A stretch of DNA of 64,000 nt from Rubrobacter xylanophilus DSM 9941 (GTDB lineage: Bacteria; Actinomycetota; Rubrobacteria; Rubrobacterales; Rubrobacteraceae), in contig NC_008148.1 in assembly GCF_000014185.1 (NCBI RefSeq), forward strand, positions 62,001-126,000. The letters run 5' to 3'. The stretch's first letter is position 1, and every line of letters starts with the position of its first letter. Of this stretch, positions 42,425 to 51,799 are shown piece by piece. Below the pieces are notes generated by a model that was not told the origin of the DNA, ran no database searches, and saw nothing but the letters and a program-made list of their open reading frames with translations. The position numbers were made by a program, and so were the translations under genes.

Positions 42425-43876
42425 TTGCGAACGGCTCTGCTACGCGCCGCCTTGGGCGGCAGGTTGGTCCTTTTCGCGTCCGCGCTGTGCGCGGTGCTGC
42501 TGCTGGCGGGCTCCGCCGGGGCGCAGACGCCCGAGATAGATTCGAAGCGGGCCGAGGTGCAGCGGGTGCAATCCCGGATCTCGGCCACCCTGCAGGACAT
42601 CTCCCGGATACAGAGCTCCTACGAGGAGTCGCAGGCCCGCCTGGCGGACCTGAGGGAGAGGATAGCCCGAAACCGGCGGGAGATAGAGGAGGCGAGCCGG
42701 GAGCTGGAGGCCGCCCGGGAGCGGGTGTCCGAGCGGGCCGAGGGCTCCTACAAGGCCGGCGGGGTCATGTACCTCGACGTGCTGCTCTCGGTGCGCTCCT
42801 TCTCGGAGTTCGCCGGCAGGAGCCGCTTCGTGCTGCGGGCGCTGGCGGAGGACCGCAGGATCGTGAGCCGTCTGAGGGAGGCGCGCCGCGAGCTGGAGGA
42901 GCGGGAGGCGGCCCTGCGGGAGAGCCTGCGCGAGCAGCGGGCCGTCTCCGCCGGGCTCCTGCAGAAGCGCCGGGCGATAGAGCGGCGGCTGGAGGAGCAC
43001 CGCCGGGCCTACGCGGCGCTGGACGCGGAGCTGAAGGAGCTGGTCCGCAGGGAGCAGGAGCGGCGCGCCCGCGAGGCGGCCGAGGCGCGGCGGCGGGCCG
43101 CGGCGGAGGCCGCCGAGCGGCAGGCCGCCCTGGAGCGCCGGGCCGCCGCCCCGGAGGAGCCGGCCGCCGGGTCCCCCGAACCGGCCCGGGAGGCCGCAGC
43201 CCGGGATCTGGGGGAGGCCAGCGCGCCCGCCGCCCCGACCGAGGGCGCCGAGAGGCCAAAGCCCCCGCGGGAAGCCGCCGCGGTGCCCCCGGCCTCCCCC
43301 GCCCCTCCCTCCGAAGCAGAGGCCCCCGAGCCCGAGGCGCCCGCGGCGGAGAGCGCCGGGCCCCCGCCCTCGGCGGCGGAGGAGCAGTACGAGGAGCCCG
43401 AGGCGCCCGCGCCCGAGGTCTCGCGGCCGGAGGTCTCCTCCGCCGACCCGCGGGTGCAGGCCATTCTGGAGAACCCCAACATCACGCTGACCGGGGTGGC
43501 CCGCCAGGATCTCGTCTCCGGCATCGTGGACCCGCGGGTCCTGGACGTGGTGGAGTTCGCGGCCTCGGAGCACGCGATCTCGATCTCCGTCTTCGCCACC
43601 GGGCACCCCTACGGCCCCACCCTCGACGCCCTCGGCTACGCCGGGTACCCCAACTCCCACTACTTCGGCCGGGCGGTGGACATCTACGCGGTCGACGGGG
43701 CCCCGGTGAGCAGCGGCAACCAGGCCGCCTACGAGCTGGCGCAGGCCATCTACGCCCGGTTCTCCCCGGCCGAGCTCGGGAGCCCCTGGACCTTCGGCGC
43801 GGGCTCCTTCTCGGACGCGCTGCACCAGGACCACATACACGTGGGTTGGGCCTACGCCGCCAACGGCGGCCTCTAG
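42425..43876 (+). CDS. Secreted coiled-coil protein with M15-like peptidase domain
   Basis: 483 residues from TTG 42425, behind GGAGGGGGGA. A signal peptide (residues 1-34) precedes a long coiled coil (about 38-240, like RipA/CwlO/EnvC-type hydrolases). A Pro/Ala/Glu linker (240-345) follows, then a C-terminal domain with NSHYFGRAVDIYAVDG and QDHIHVGW. These match the SHxxGxAxD and HxH zinc motifs of M15 (VanY/D,D-carboxypeptidase, LAS) enzymes. It probably trims peptidoglycan peptides, with the coiled coil regulating access; that role is inference. Confidence 0.8.
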   Translation: MRTALLRAALGGRLVLFASALCAVLLLAGSAGAQTPEIDSKRAEVQRVQSRISATLQDISRIQSSYEESQARLADLRERIARNRREIEEASRELEAARERVSERAEGSYKAGGVMYLDVLLSVRSFSEFAGRSRFVLRALAEDRRIVSRLREARRELEEREAALRESLREQRAVSAGLLQKRRAIERRLEEHRRAYAALDAELKELVRREQERRAREAAEARRRAAAEAAERQAALERRAAAPEEPAAGSPEPAREAAARDLGEASAPAAPTEGAERPKPPREAAAVPPASPAPPSEAEAPEPEAPAAESAGPPPSAAEEQYEEPEAPAPEVSRPEVSSADPRVQAILENPNITLTGVARQDLVSGIVDPRVLDVVEFAASEHAISISVFATGHPYGPTLDALGYAGYPNSHYFGRAVDIYAVDGAPVSSGNQAAYELAQAIYARFSPAELGSPWTFGAGSFSDALHQDHIHVGWAYAANGGL

Positions 43877-43878
43877 CC

Positions 43879-44856
43879 TCAGCGGGGTCCCTCGGCGAGC
43901 GAGGGCAGGAGCGCCACCTTGCCGTGCCGGAGCCTCACCCACAGCGCGATGAGCAGGCAGCCCACCGCGACGGCTATGGGGTCGAGCAGCCCGGCCTCGG
44001 GTCCGAACGGCCCGCCGGTCCAGAGCTCCGGCCCGGACTGCTCTATCCGCAGGAAGGAGGCCCCGGCGCTTTGCAGGCCGCTCACCGGGAAGCCATAGAC
44101 CGCCCCCTGGAAGAAGTTCCAGGTGATGTGAAGCCCGATGGGGATGGCCAGCTCCCCGGTGAGCACGTACCCGGCCCCGAGCAAGAGGCCGGCCAGCGAG
44201 ACGTTTATGGTGCTCACCAGGGTGGCGTTGGGGTTGGCGAAGTGCAGCAGCCCGAAAAAGAGCGAGGAGAGGACCCAGGCGGCCACGACGGCCCCTACGG
44301 GCCCGAGCGCCGGGTGGTTGAGCCCCTCGGCCATGTTCCTGAGCTGGTAGCCGCGGGAGAGGGCCTCCTCGTAGACGCCGACGCACGCGAAGATGGCGAG
44401 CGGCAGCAGGATGGCGGTCCGGAACGGCACCCCCGGGAGGTCCGAGACGAAGGTCCCGGTGACCTCCACCCACCCGAGGGCGAGCTGGACCGCGAAGATG
44501 CCGCTCATCAGGAGGGCCCCGAGCAGCATGCCGAACGCGAGGTCCAGCCACCAGCCCCGGTCGATGTGGAAGCCGAAGTCCCGGAAGGGCCTGCGGTCGA
44601 GGTACCGGCCGGCGGCCCAGAGGCTGAGCAGGGTGGCCAAAAGGGAGGCCAGGGTGCTGAGCAGGAAGAGCTCGGGGGAGGAGGCGAGCCGGCCGGCGTC
44701 GCCCGGCTCCAGCCGGACCTGCGGCCCCAGGACGAACCACGCGGCGGCGAACAGGCTGGTGAGGAGCGCGGCGAGCAGCGCGAAGAGGGCGAGCTGCAAG
44801 AGCAGCCGCCAGAGCGCCCGGGGCCTGCGCCTCCCCTCCTCCAGAAAGATCCCCAC
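43879..44856 (-). CDS. CPBP family intramembrane metalloprotease
   Basis: 325 residues, about eight helices. Motifs: YEEALSRGYQL (EExxxR), FFGLLHFANPNATL (FxxxH) and GLHITWNFFQG. GTG 44856 follows GGAGGG and lies 2 nt after the probable selenoprotein gene, so they form an operon. Substrate unknown. Confidence 0.88.
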   Translation of the reverse strand: MGIFLEEGRRRPRALWRLLLQLALFALLAALLTSLFAAAWFVLGPQVRLEPGDAGRLASSPELFLLSTLASLLATLLSLWAAGRYLDRRPFRDFGFHIDRGWWLDLAFGMLLGALLMSGIFAVQLALGWVEVTGTFVSDLPGVPFRTAILLPLAIFACVGVYEEALSRGYQLRNMAEGLNHPALGPVGAVVAAWVLSSLFFGLLHFANPNATLVSTINVSLAGLLLGAGYVLTGELAIPIGLHITWNFFQGAVYGFPVSGLQSAGASFLRIEQSGPELWTGGPFGPEAGLLDPIAVAVGCLLIALWVRLRHGKVALLPSLAEGPR

Positions 44857-44858
44857 TA

Positions 44859-45596
44859 CTATCCCTCCCGCAGCTTTATGGTCTCGCTCACGGCCTCCTG
44901 GTAGCCCTCCACGAGGGCCCGGTAGCGGCCGACCTCCTCCAGCGCCCGCCGGCCGGCCTCGCCCCAGCCCTCGAACCGCCACCCGAGCGCCACGGTGGCG
45001 AAGCGCACCCCCCGGTAGTACACGAGGAGGTCCTCGAGCCGTTGCGGGGGCCTGTCGGGGCGGGTGCTCTCGCGGGCGTCGGCGGCCGTGGCCACCACCT
45101 CCGGCTCCCCCTCCGGCGGCTCCCCGGCGCCCTTGAGGCCGCGGGCCGCGGAGAGCACCTCCTCGTCCCCGGGCCGGTCGGCGAAGTCCCGCCCGGCGTA
45201 GAGGTAGCGCACGTTGGCGGAGCCGTCCAGCAGCACGATCGCGGGGACCGCCACCCGCTCCCGCTCGTTCCAGAGCCCGCAGCGGCGGGCGAGCTCCCCG
45301 CGGGGGTCCGAGAGCAGGGGGAAGGGGAGGAGCAGCTTGCGGACCATGGCGGCGTTGTTGTCCGGAGGGTCCACGCTGATGCCGGCGAGCTGCACCCCGA
45401 GGTCGCGGAACTCATCGAACTTCCTGGCGTAGCTGACCAGCTGCCCGTTGCAGTACGGTCACCAGTCGCCCCGGTAGAAGACGAGCATGGCGGGCCCCAG
45501 CCTGAGCTGCCCGGAGAGGTTCCAGGGCGTCCCCTTCTCGTCGGGGAGCTCGAAGGGCGGGAAGTTCCCGCCCACCTCTATCCTCCTGCCGGACAT
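44859..45596 (-). CDS. Probable selenoprotein: peroxiredoxin/AhpC-like with UxxC active site
   Basis: One frame from ATG 45596 (strong AGGGAGGAGG site) to 44859 is interrupted only by TGA at codon 46 (45461-45459). Around it the protein reads VFYRGDW-U-PYCNGQLVSYA. In Cys homologues of this AhpC/TSA-like family the position is the first Cys of CxxC. Homology is continuous on both sides (PPFELPDEKGTPWNLSG before, GVQLAGISVDPP after). A SECIS-like hairpin begins at the TGA. The 245-residue product would be a thiol/selenol peroxidase or disulfide reductase. The C-terminal about 100 residues are an added helical region. A nonsense mutation or sequencing error is the alternative. Confidence 0.8.
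45434..45461 (-). promoter_or_regulatory. SECIS-like hairpin at the in-frame TGA
   Basis: On the coding strand TGACC pairs with GGTCA (28 nt later) and, inside, CTGC pairs with GCAG around an AACGG loop; GTA and CT form an internal bulge. The loop G lies about 12-13 nt after the TGA, the distance seen in bacterial SECIS elements read by SelB. Confidence 0.55.
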
Positions 45597-45721
45597 GCCT
45601 CCTCCTCCCTCGCCTGCGGTGCCGCCTGTATTTTTACCGCACGGCCGCCCCTTCGACCCGCCCGCACCGGGCGGTTAAGATGTAGGGAGGAGCCAGCGGA
45701 GGCAGGAGCGCCGACCGGAGC

Positions 45722-47641
45722 ATGGACCCGAGCAGCTTGCAGGGCTACCAGCCGCTCGTCTTCTACGCGGCGGCGGCCGTCGCGGGCGCCCTGCTGGCCG
45801 GGCTTGCGGCCCTCCTCCTGTGGCGCCGCGGGCGCCCGTCTCGAAGGAGGGACGCCCTGCGCGCGGCCGCCTTCGAGCAGGCGGCGGAGGGGATGCTGCT
45901 CGTCTCGGGGGACCGGGTGCTGGAGGCGAACGCCGCCTGCGCCGCCCTGCTCGGCAGGGAGCGCGGGGAGCTTGCGGGGATGCCCCTCGGGGAGCTCCTC
46001 GCCGGCGGGGCCGGGGGTGTGCCTCTGCCGCCCGGCAAGCGCAGCTGGTCGGGGACGCTCGCCCTGAGGTCCGGCGGGGGCGAGCCCGTGGAGTGCGAGG
46101 CGGCGGCGAGCCGGGTGCTCGCCGGCGGCCGGGAGGCGGTGTGCCTCGCGCTGCGGGACGTCACGGAGCGGCGGCGCGAGGAGGAGAAGCTGCGGGAGAC
46201 CGAGTCCCGCTACCGGACGCTCGTCGAGCAGGTGCCCGCCATCGTCTACATCGAGGACGTGCAGACGCAGGCCACCCTCTACGACAGCCCGCGGATAGAG
46301 GAGATCCTGGGCTACCCGCGGGACCTCTGCGAGCGCGAGCCCCTCTACTGGCACCGCATCCTCTACCCCGAGGACCGCGAGCGGGTGCTGGAGGCCGAGC
46401 GGGAGGCGGTCGAGCGGGGCAGCTTTGTCCTGGAGTACCGGGTCTTTGCCGCCGACGGCCGGGTGGTGTGGGTCCGGGACGAGGCCCGCCTCCTGCGCGA
46501 CGAGTCGGGCGAGCCCCGCTTCTGGCAGGGTGTGATCTCGGACATCACCGAGCAGCGGCGGGCGGAGGACGCGCTGCGGGAGAGCGAGGAGCGCTACCGC
46601 TCGCTGGTGCAGCTCTCCCCGGACGGGGTGGCGGTGGAGAGCGAGGGGCGCTTTGTCTACCTGAACGAGGCGGGGGCCCGCCTGCTGGGGGCCTCCTCCC
46701 CGCAGGAGGTGCTCGGCCAGCCGGTCATGGAGCGGGTGCACCCGGACTGCCGGGAGAACGCCCGCCGCCGCGCCCGGCGCCTCCGGCGGGGCGAGCGCGT
46801 GGAGCTGCAGGAGGAGCGCTGGCTCCGCCTGGACGGTCGGGAGATGGACGTGGAGGTCTCCGCGGCGCCGGTGCAGTACGGGGGGCGGCCCTCCGCCCAG
46901 CTGGTGCTCCGGGACGTCACCGGCAGGAAGCGCGCCGAGCGGGAGATCGTCCGCCAGAAGGCGGAGCTTGCCCGCTCCAACGCGGAGCTGGAGCAGTTCG
47001 CCTACCTGATCGCCCACGACCTCCGCGCCCCGCTCCGGAGCATGGACGGCTTCGCCCAGATCCTGCTGGAGGACTGCGCCCCCCGGCTCGGCCCCGACGG
47101 CCGGGAGTACCTCGCGCGCATCCAGCGCGCCACCCGCAAGATGGCCCGGATGATCGACGAGCTTCTCGGCCTCTCCCGGCTCGCCCGCGCGGACATCCGG
47201 CGCGAGCCGGTGGACCTCTCGGCCATGGCCCGCTCCATCGGCGAGGAGCTGCGGCAGGGGGAGCCCGACCGCCGGGTGGAGTTCATCGTCGCGGGCGGGC
47301 TCGCCGCCGAGGGCGACCGCCGCCTGCTGCGGGTCGCCCTCGCCAACCTCCTGGAGAACGCCTGGAAGTTCACCCGCCGCACCCCCCGCCCCCGCATAGT
47401 CTTCGGCCGCATAGAGCGCGGCGGAGAGCGCGTCTTCTTCGTCCGGGACAACGGGGTCGGCTTCGACATGGCCTACGCCGGCAAGCTCTTCGGCCCCTTC
47501 CAGCGGCTGCACGCCGAGGAGGAGTTCGAGGGGACCGGCATCGGGCTCGCCGCCGTCGCCCGCGTCATAGAGCGCCACGGCGGCCGGGTCTGGGCCGAGG
47601 GCGCCGAAGGGGAGGGGGCGACCTTCTACTTCACCCTATAA
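45722..47641 (+). CDS. PAS-domain sensor histidine kinase (phytochrome-type HisKA)
   Basis: 639 residues. One membrane helix (about 13-36), three PAS domains (starting near residues 45, 160 and 290), then HisKA with the phosphate-accepting His in YLIAHDLRAPLRSMDGF (about residue 433) and HATPase (ALANLLENAWKFTRR, DNGVGFDMAYAGKLF, GTGIGLAAVARVIE). This kinase type typically works with single-domain Rcp1-like regulators; one is encoded at 32939-33400. No regulator gene adjoins it. Confidence 0.92.
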   Translation: MDPSSLQGYQPLVFYAAAAVAGALLAGLAALLLWRRGRPSRRRDALRAAAFEQAAEGMLLVSGDRVLEANAACAALLGRERGELAGMPLGELLAGGAGGVPLPPGKRSWSGTLALRSGGGEPVECEAAASRVLAGGREAVCLALRDVTERRREEEKLRETESRYRTLVEQVPAIVYIEDVQTQATLYDSPRIEEILGYPRDLCEREPLYWHRILYPEDRERVLEAEREAVERGSFVLEYRVFAADGRVVWVRDEARLLRDESGEPRFWQGVISDITEQRRAEDALRESEERYRSLVQLSPDGVAVESEGRFVYLNEAGARLLGASSPQEVLGQPVMERVHPDCRENARRRARRLRRGERVELQEERWLRLDGREMDVEVSAAPVQYGGRPSAQLVLRDVTGRKRAEREIVRQKAELARSNAELEQFAYLIAHDLRAPLRSMDGFAQILLEDCAPRLGPDGREYLARIQRATRKMARMIDELLGLSRLARADIRREPVDLSAMARSIGEELRQGEPDRRVEFIVAGGLAAEGDRRLLRVALANLLENAWKFTRRTPRPRIVFGRIERGGERVFFVRDNGVGFDMAYAGKLFGPFQRLHAEEEFEGTGIGLAAVARVIERHGGRVWAEGAEGEGATFYFTL

Positions 47642-47674
47642 AGCTTTTGCTACAATATCCATGGAACGGAGGCT

Positions 47675-48130
47675 GTGGCGGTGGGTGCTTTTCCGACGAG
47701 GATCCTCCTGGCTACCGACGGCTCGCCGGACGCCGAAAGGGCCGGTCGGGTGGCGGTGGACCTCGCCAACAGCACGGGCTCCGAGCTGCACGTGGTGACG
47801 GTCGCCCGCGGGCTGGACCCGGCCTACTTCGTGCACGAGTACTACTACGGGTTCCAGGAGGCGCTGGAGGCCTTCGAGGAGGAGGCCCGCCAGGTGCTCG
47901 AGGAGCAGGTCAGAAAGCTGGAGGAGTACGGCGGCAGGGTCGCCGGGGCGCACCTGCTCACCGAGCAGCCCAAGGACCGCGCCATCGTCCGGCTGAGCGA
48001 GGAGCTCGGCGCCGGCCTCATCGTCATGGGAAGCCGCGGCCGCGGCGGCCTCCGCCGCGCCCTCATGGGCAGCGTCTCCGACTCCGTCGTCCGCCACGCC
48101 CACTGCCCCGTCCTCATCGTCCGCAGCTGA
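47675..48130 (+). CDS. Universal stress protein (UspA family)
   Basis: 151 residues. ATP-binding Usp motifs: LLATDGSPDAERA at the N-terminus and VMGSRGRGGLRRALMGSVSD (GxxGxG with following Ser). TACAAT at 47651-47656 is a likely -10 box; GTG 47675 follows GGAGG. Confidence 0.92.
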   Translation: MAVGAFPTRILLATDGSPDAERAGRVAVDLANSTGSELHVVTVARGLDPAYFVHEYYYGFQEALEAFEEEARQVLEEQVRKLEEYGGRVAGAHLLTEQPKDRAIVRLSEELGAGLIVMGSRGRGGLRRALMGSVSDSVVRHAHCPVLIVRS

Positions 48131-48143
48131 GCCCGAAAGCGCC

Positions 48144-48195
48144 TTGCAGGCCCTCGTAATCCATGTGATACTGAATGTGATGCTTTGTTACAAAG
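48144..48195 (+). promoter_or_regulatory. Promoter and palindrome of the nad operon
   Basis: TTGCAG (48144-48149), a 17-nt spacer and GATACT (48167-48172), then a perfect palindrome CTTTGT-T-ACAAAG (48183-48195) at the expected transcription start. It is suited to repression by a NAD-responsive regulator; which one is unknown. Confidence 0.6.
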
Positions 48196-48257
48196 TGGCG
48201 AGATAGCAACAATTTCGTGTAGCAAGCGGAGCGTTTGGCGTTACAAGGAGGTTGGTC

Positions 48258-49225
<968 letters not shown>

Positions 49226-49226
<1 letters not shown>

Positions 49227-50101
49227 TGCAGCAGCGGGCCGCGACCCTGCGCCGGCCCCCGGGGGCGCTGCTCGAGCTCGCCCGGCTGGCCCTGCGGGAG
49301 GATCTCGGCCGGGGCGACGTCACCTCCGAGGCCACCGTCCCGCCCGGTCTTCGCGCCCGGGGGCGCTTTGTCGCCCGCCGGGAGCTCGTGGTCTCCGGGC
49401 TGGGGGCGGCCGCGGCGGTCTTCTACGAGGCCGGGGGCGGGGAGGTGGAGTTCGTGCCGCTCGCCGGGGAGGGGGAGCTCGCCGGCGGGGGGGCCGTGCT
49501 CGCCGAGGTCGCGGGCCCGGCGCGGCCCGTGCTCGCCGCCGAGCGGGTGGCGCTCAACCTGCTCATGCGGCTCTGCGGGGTCGCCACCCTCACCCGGCGG
49601 TACGCCGCCGCCGTCGAGGGGACTGGCGCCCGCATCGCCGACACCCGCAAGACCACGCCGGGGCTGCGGGCGCTGGAGAAGGCCGCCGTGCGGGCCGGGG
49701 GAGGGGTGAACCACCGCTCCGGGCTCGACGACGGCGTCCTCATAAAAGACAACCACCTCGCCCTCGCCGGGGGGGTGGCGGAGGCCGTGCGCCGGGCCAG
49801 GGCCGCCGCGCCGCACCTCCTCAGGGTCGAGGTGGAGGTCGAGAGCGAGCGGGAGCTGCGGGAGGCGCTCGCCGCCGGGGCCGACGCCGTGCTGCTGGAC
49901 AACATGAGTCCGGAGGAGGTGCGCCGGTGCGTCCGGGTCGCGCGCCGGGAGCGGCCGGGGGTGGTCGTGGAGGTCTCCGGCGGGGTGGACCTCGGGACCG
50001 TCCGCGCGTACGCGGAGGCCGGGGCCGACCTCGTCTCCGTGGGGGCGCTCACCCACTCCGCCCCCGCGGCGGACATCTCGCTGGAGGTGGAGCCTTGCTA
50101 G
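49226..50101 (+). CDS. nadC: Nicotinate-nucleotide pyrophosphorylase (quinolinate phosphoribosyltransferase)
   Basis: 291 residues. Motifs: [13 protein letters not shown] at the N-terminus, [40 protein letters not shown], and [10 protein letters not shown] with the phosphate loop [20 protein letters not shown] 49226 overlaps the nadA stop by 1 nt; GTG 49223 is possible. nadC precedes nadB, an order change from the common nadA-nadB-nadC. Confidence 0.95.
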
Positions 50102-51561
50102 CCGCGGACGTGGTCGTGGTGGGCAGCGGCGTGGCGGGGTGCGCGGCGGCGCTCGCCGCGGCCCGCCGGGGGGCGGAGGTGGTGCTGCTCTCCAAGGCCC
50201 CGGACCCCGCGGAGACCAACACCCGCCACGCGCAGGGCGGCATCGTCTACACCGGCCCCGGCGACTCCCCGGAGGCGCTGGTGCGAGACATCCTCGCGGC
50301 CGGGGGCGGGGACCGGGGGGCCGCCGAGCTCCTCGCCCGCGAGGGGCCGCCGCTCGTCGGCCGCCTGCTGGTGGAGGAGCTCGGGGTCCCCTTCGACCGG
50401 GGGGAGGGCGGCGGGCTGGACCTCGCCCTCGAGGGGGCCCACTCGGTGCCGCGCATCCTCCACTGCGCCGACGCGACGGGAGAGGAGCTGCAGCGCGCCC
50501 TTTTGCGGGCGGTGCGGGCGGAGCCGGGGGTGGCCCTGCTCCCCGGGCGCGAGGCGCTGCGGCTGGCGGTGTCCGGGGGGCGGTGCGCCGGGGTTTGCGT
50601 CGCCGCGGGCGGGCGGGCCGGGGTCCTCGCCGGCCGGTGCGTCGTGCTCGCCGCCGGGGGGCTCGCCGGGCTCTACGCGCGCACCACCAACCCCCCCGGG
50701 GCCACCGGCGACGGGTGCGCGCTCGCCCTCGAGGCCGGCGCGCGGGTGCGGGAACTGCACTACGTGCAGTTCCACCCCACGGCCTTCGCGGGCCCGGGAG
50801 GGGAGGCCTTCCTCATATCCGAGGCCGCGCGCGGGGCGGGCGGCGTCCTGCGCGGCCCCGGCGGGGAGGAGTTCATCCGCCACCCCGCCGGCTCGCTCGC
50901 GCCGCGGGATGTGATCTCCCACGAGATCTGCGAGATGATGGCCCGCACCGGCTCCCCCTGCGCCTACCTGGACATGACCCACCTCCCTGAGGGGCTGCTG
51001 AGGGAGCGCTTCCCCGGGGCCTACGGGCGCTGCCTGCGCGCCGGGGTGGAGATGTCCCGCGAGCCCGTCCCCGTCTCGCCCGCCGCCCACTACTCCTGCG
51101 GGGGGGTGGCCACCGACCTGCGCGGCAGGAGCAGCCTCCCCGGGCTCTTCGCCGCCGGGGAGGCGGCCTCGACCGGGCTGCACGGCGCCAACCGCCTCGC
51201 CTCCACCTCCCTGCTCGAGGGCCTGCTCTTCGGCTGGCGGGCGGGGGAGGCCGCCGCGGAGGAGGCCCGCCGCCTTCCGCCCGCGAGGCCGCCGGAGGCC
51301 GCCGCGGACCCGCCGGAGAGGGCGCCCGGGTGGGCCGGGGAGGAGCTCGGGCGGATCCTGTGGGAGCACGCCGGGCCGGTGCGGACCGTCCCCTCGCTGC
51401 GGGAGGGTTTGAGGCGCCTCCGGGAGCTGCGCGAGGAGGTGGGGCCGTCCTCCCTCGACGGGCCCCTGCTCGTGGCGGAGACCCTCGTGCGGCAGGCCCT
51501 CTCCGAGGGCCGCAGCCGGGGGTGCCACCGGTTGTCGGACCTGGAGGAGGTGAGGTCGTGA
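50095..51561 (+). CDS. nadB: L-aspartate oxidase
   Basis: 488 residues from TTG 50095. It oxidises aspartate to iminoaspartate for NadA. FAD-binding [18 protein letters not shown] at the N-terminus, [31 protein letters not shown] and the C-terminal [16 protein letters not shown] are family landmarks. It overlaps nadC by 7 nt, with GGAGGTGGAG before the TTG. Confidence 0.94.
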   Translation: MLAADVVVVGSGVAGCAAALAAARRGAEVVLLSKAPDPAETNTRHAQGGIVYTGPGDSPEALVRDILAAGGGDRGAAELLAREGPPLVGRLLVEELGVPFDRGEGGGLDLALEGAHSVPRILHCADATGEELQRALLRAVRAEPGVALLPGREALRLAVSGGRCAGVCVAAGGRAGVLAGRCVVLAAGGLAGLYARTTNPPGATGDGCALALEAGARVRELHYVQFHPTAFAGPGGEAFLISEAARGAGGVLRGPGGEEFIRHPAGSLAPRDVISHEICEMMARTGSPCAYLDMTHLPEGLLRERFPGAYGRCLRAGVEMSREPVPVSPAAHYSCGGVATDLRGRSSLPGLFAAGEAASTGLHGANRLASTSLLEGLLFGWRAGEAAAEEARRLPPARPPEAAADPPERAPGWAGEELGRILWEHAGPVRTVPSLREGLRRLRELREEVGPSSLDGPLLVAETLVRQALSEGRSRGCHRLSDLEEVRS

Positions 51562-51785
51562 CCGAGAGCGTCTTCGAGTCGGTTGCCGAGAGGTACGAGC
51601 GGGCCGCCGGGGAGCTGGAGCGGGCCGCGGAGCACCTGCGGGCGACCGCCGCCCGCTTCCGCGACCGGGACGTCCCGCGCGGCTGCGCCCAGGCGCTCGC
51701 CGCCCAGGGCCGCCTGCGGGGGGCCCAGCGGCTCCTGGACGAGCTGGCCGCGCTCCACGCCTCCCGCGCCGCCCCTGACCTCTAG
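51558..51785 (+). CDS. Small helical protein of unknown function in the nad operon
   Basis: 75 residues. The GTG start overlaps the nadB stop (GTGA) and the stop lies 14 nt before the desulfurase start. It is strongly helical, with two amphipathic helices (SVAERYERAAGELERAAEHL and GRLRGAQRLLDELAALHA) and one Cys. I recognise no family. Coupling between nadB and a cysteine desulfurase suggests a link to NAD synthesis or cluster delivery to NadA. Confidence 0.65.
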   Translation: MTESVFESVAERYERAAGELERAAEHLRATAARFRDRDVPRGCAQALAAQGRLRGAQRLLDELAALHASRAAPDL

Positions 51786-51799
51786 AGAGGAGGGCGAGG

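Noticed and set aside
45461-45596. Reading the TGA at 45459-45461 as a plain nonsense mutation
   Set aside because: The TGA falls exactly on the redox Cys position, the frame is otherwise intact over 245 codons, and a hairpin follows. Decay would be expected to show further damage. Still possible until sel genes are checked.
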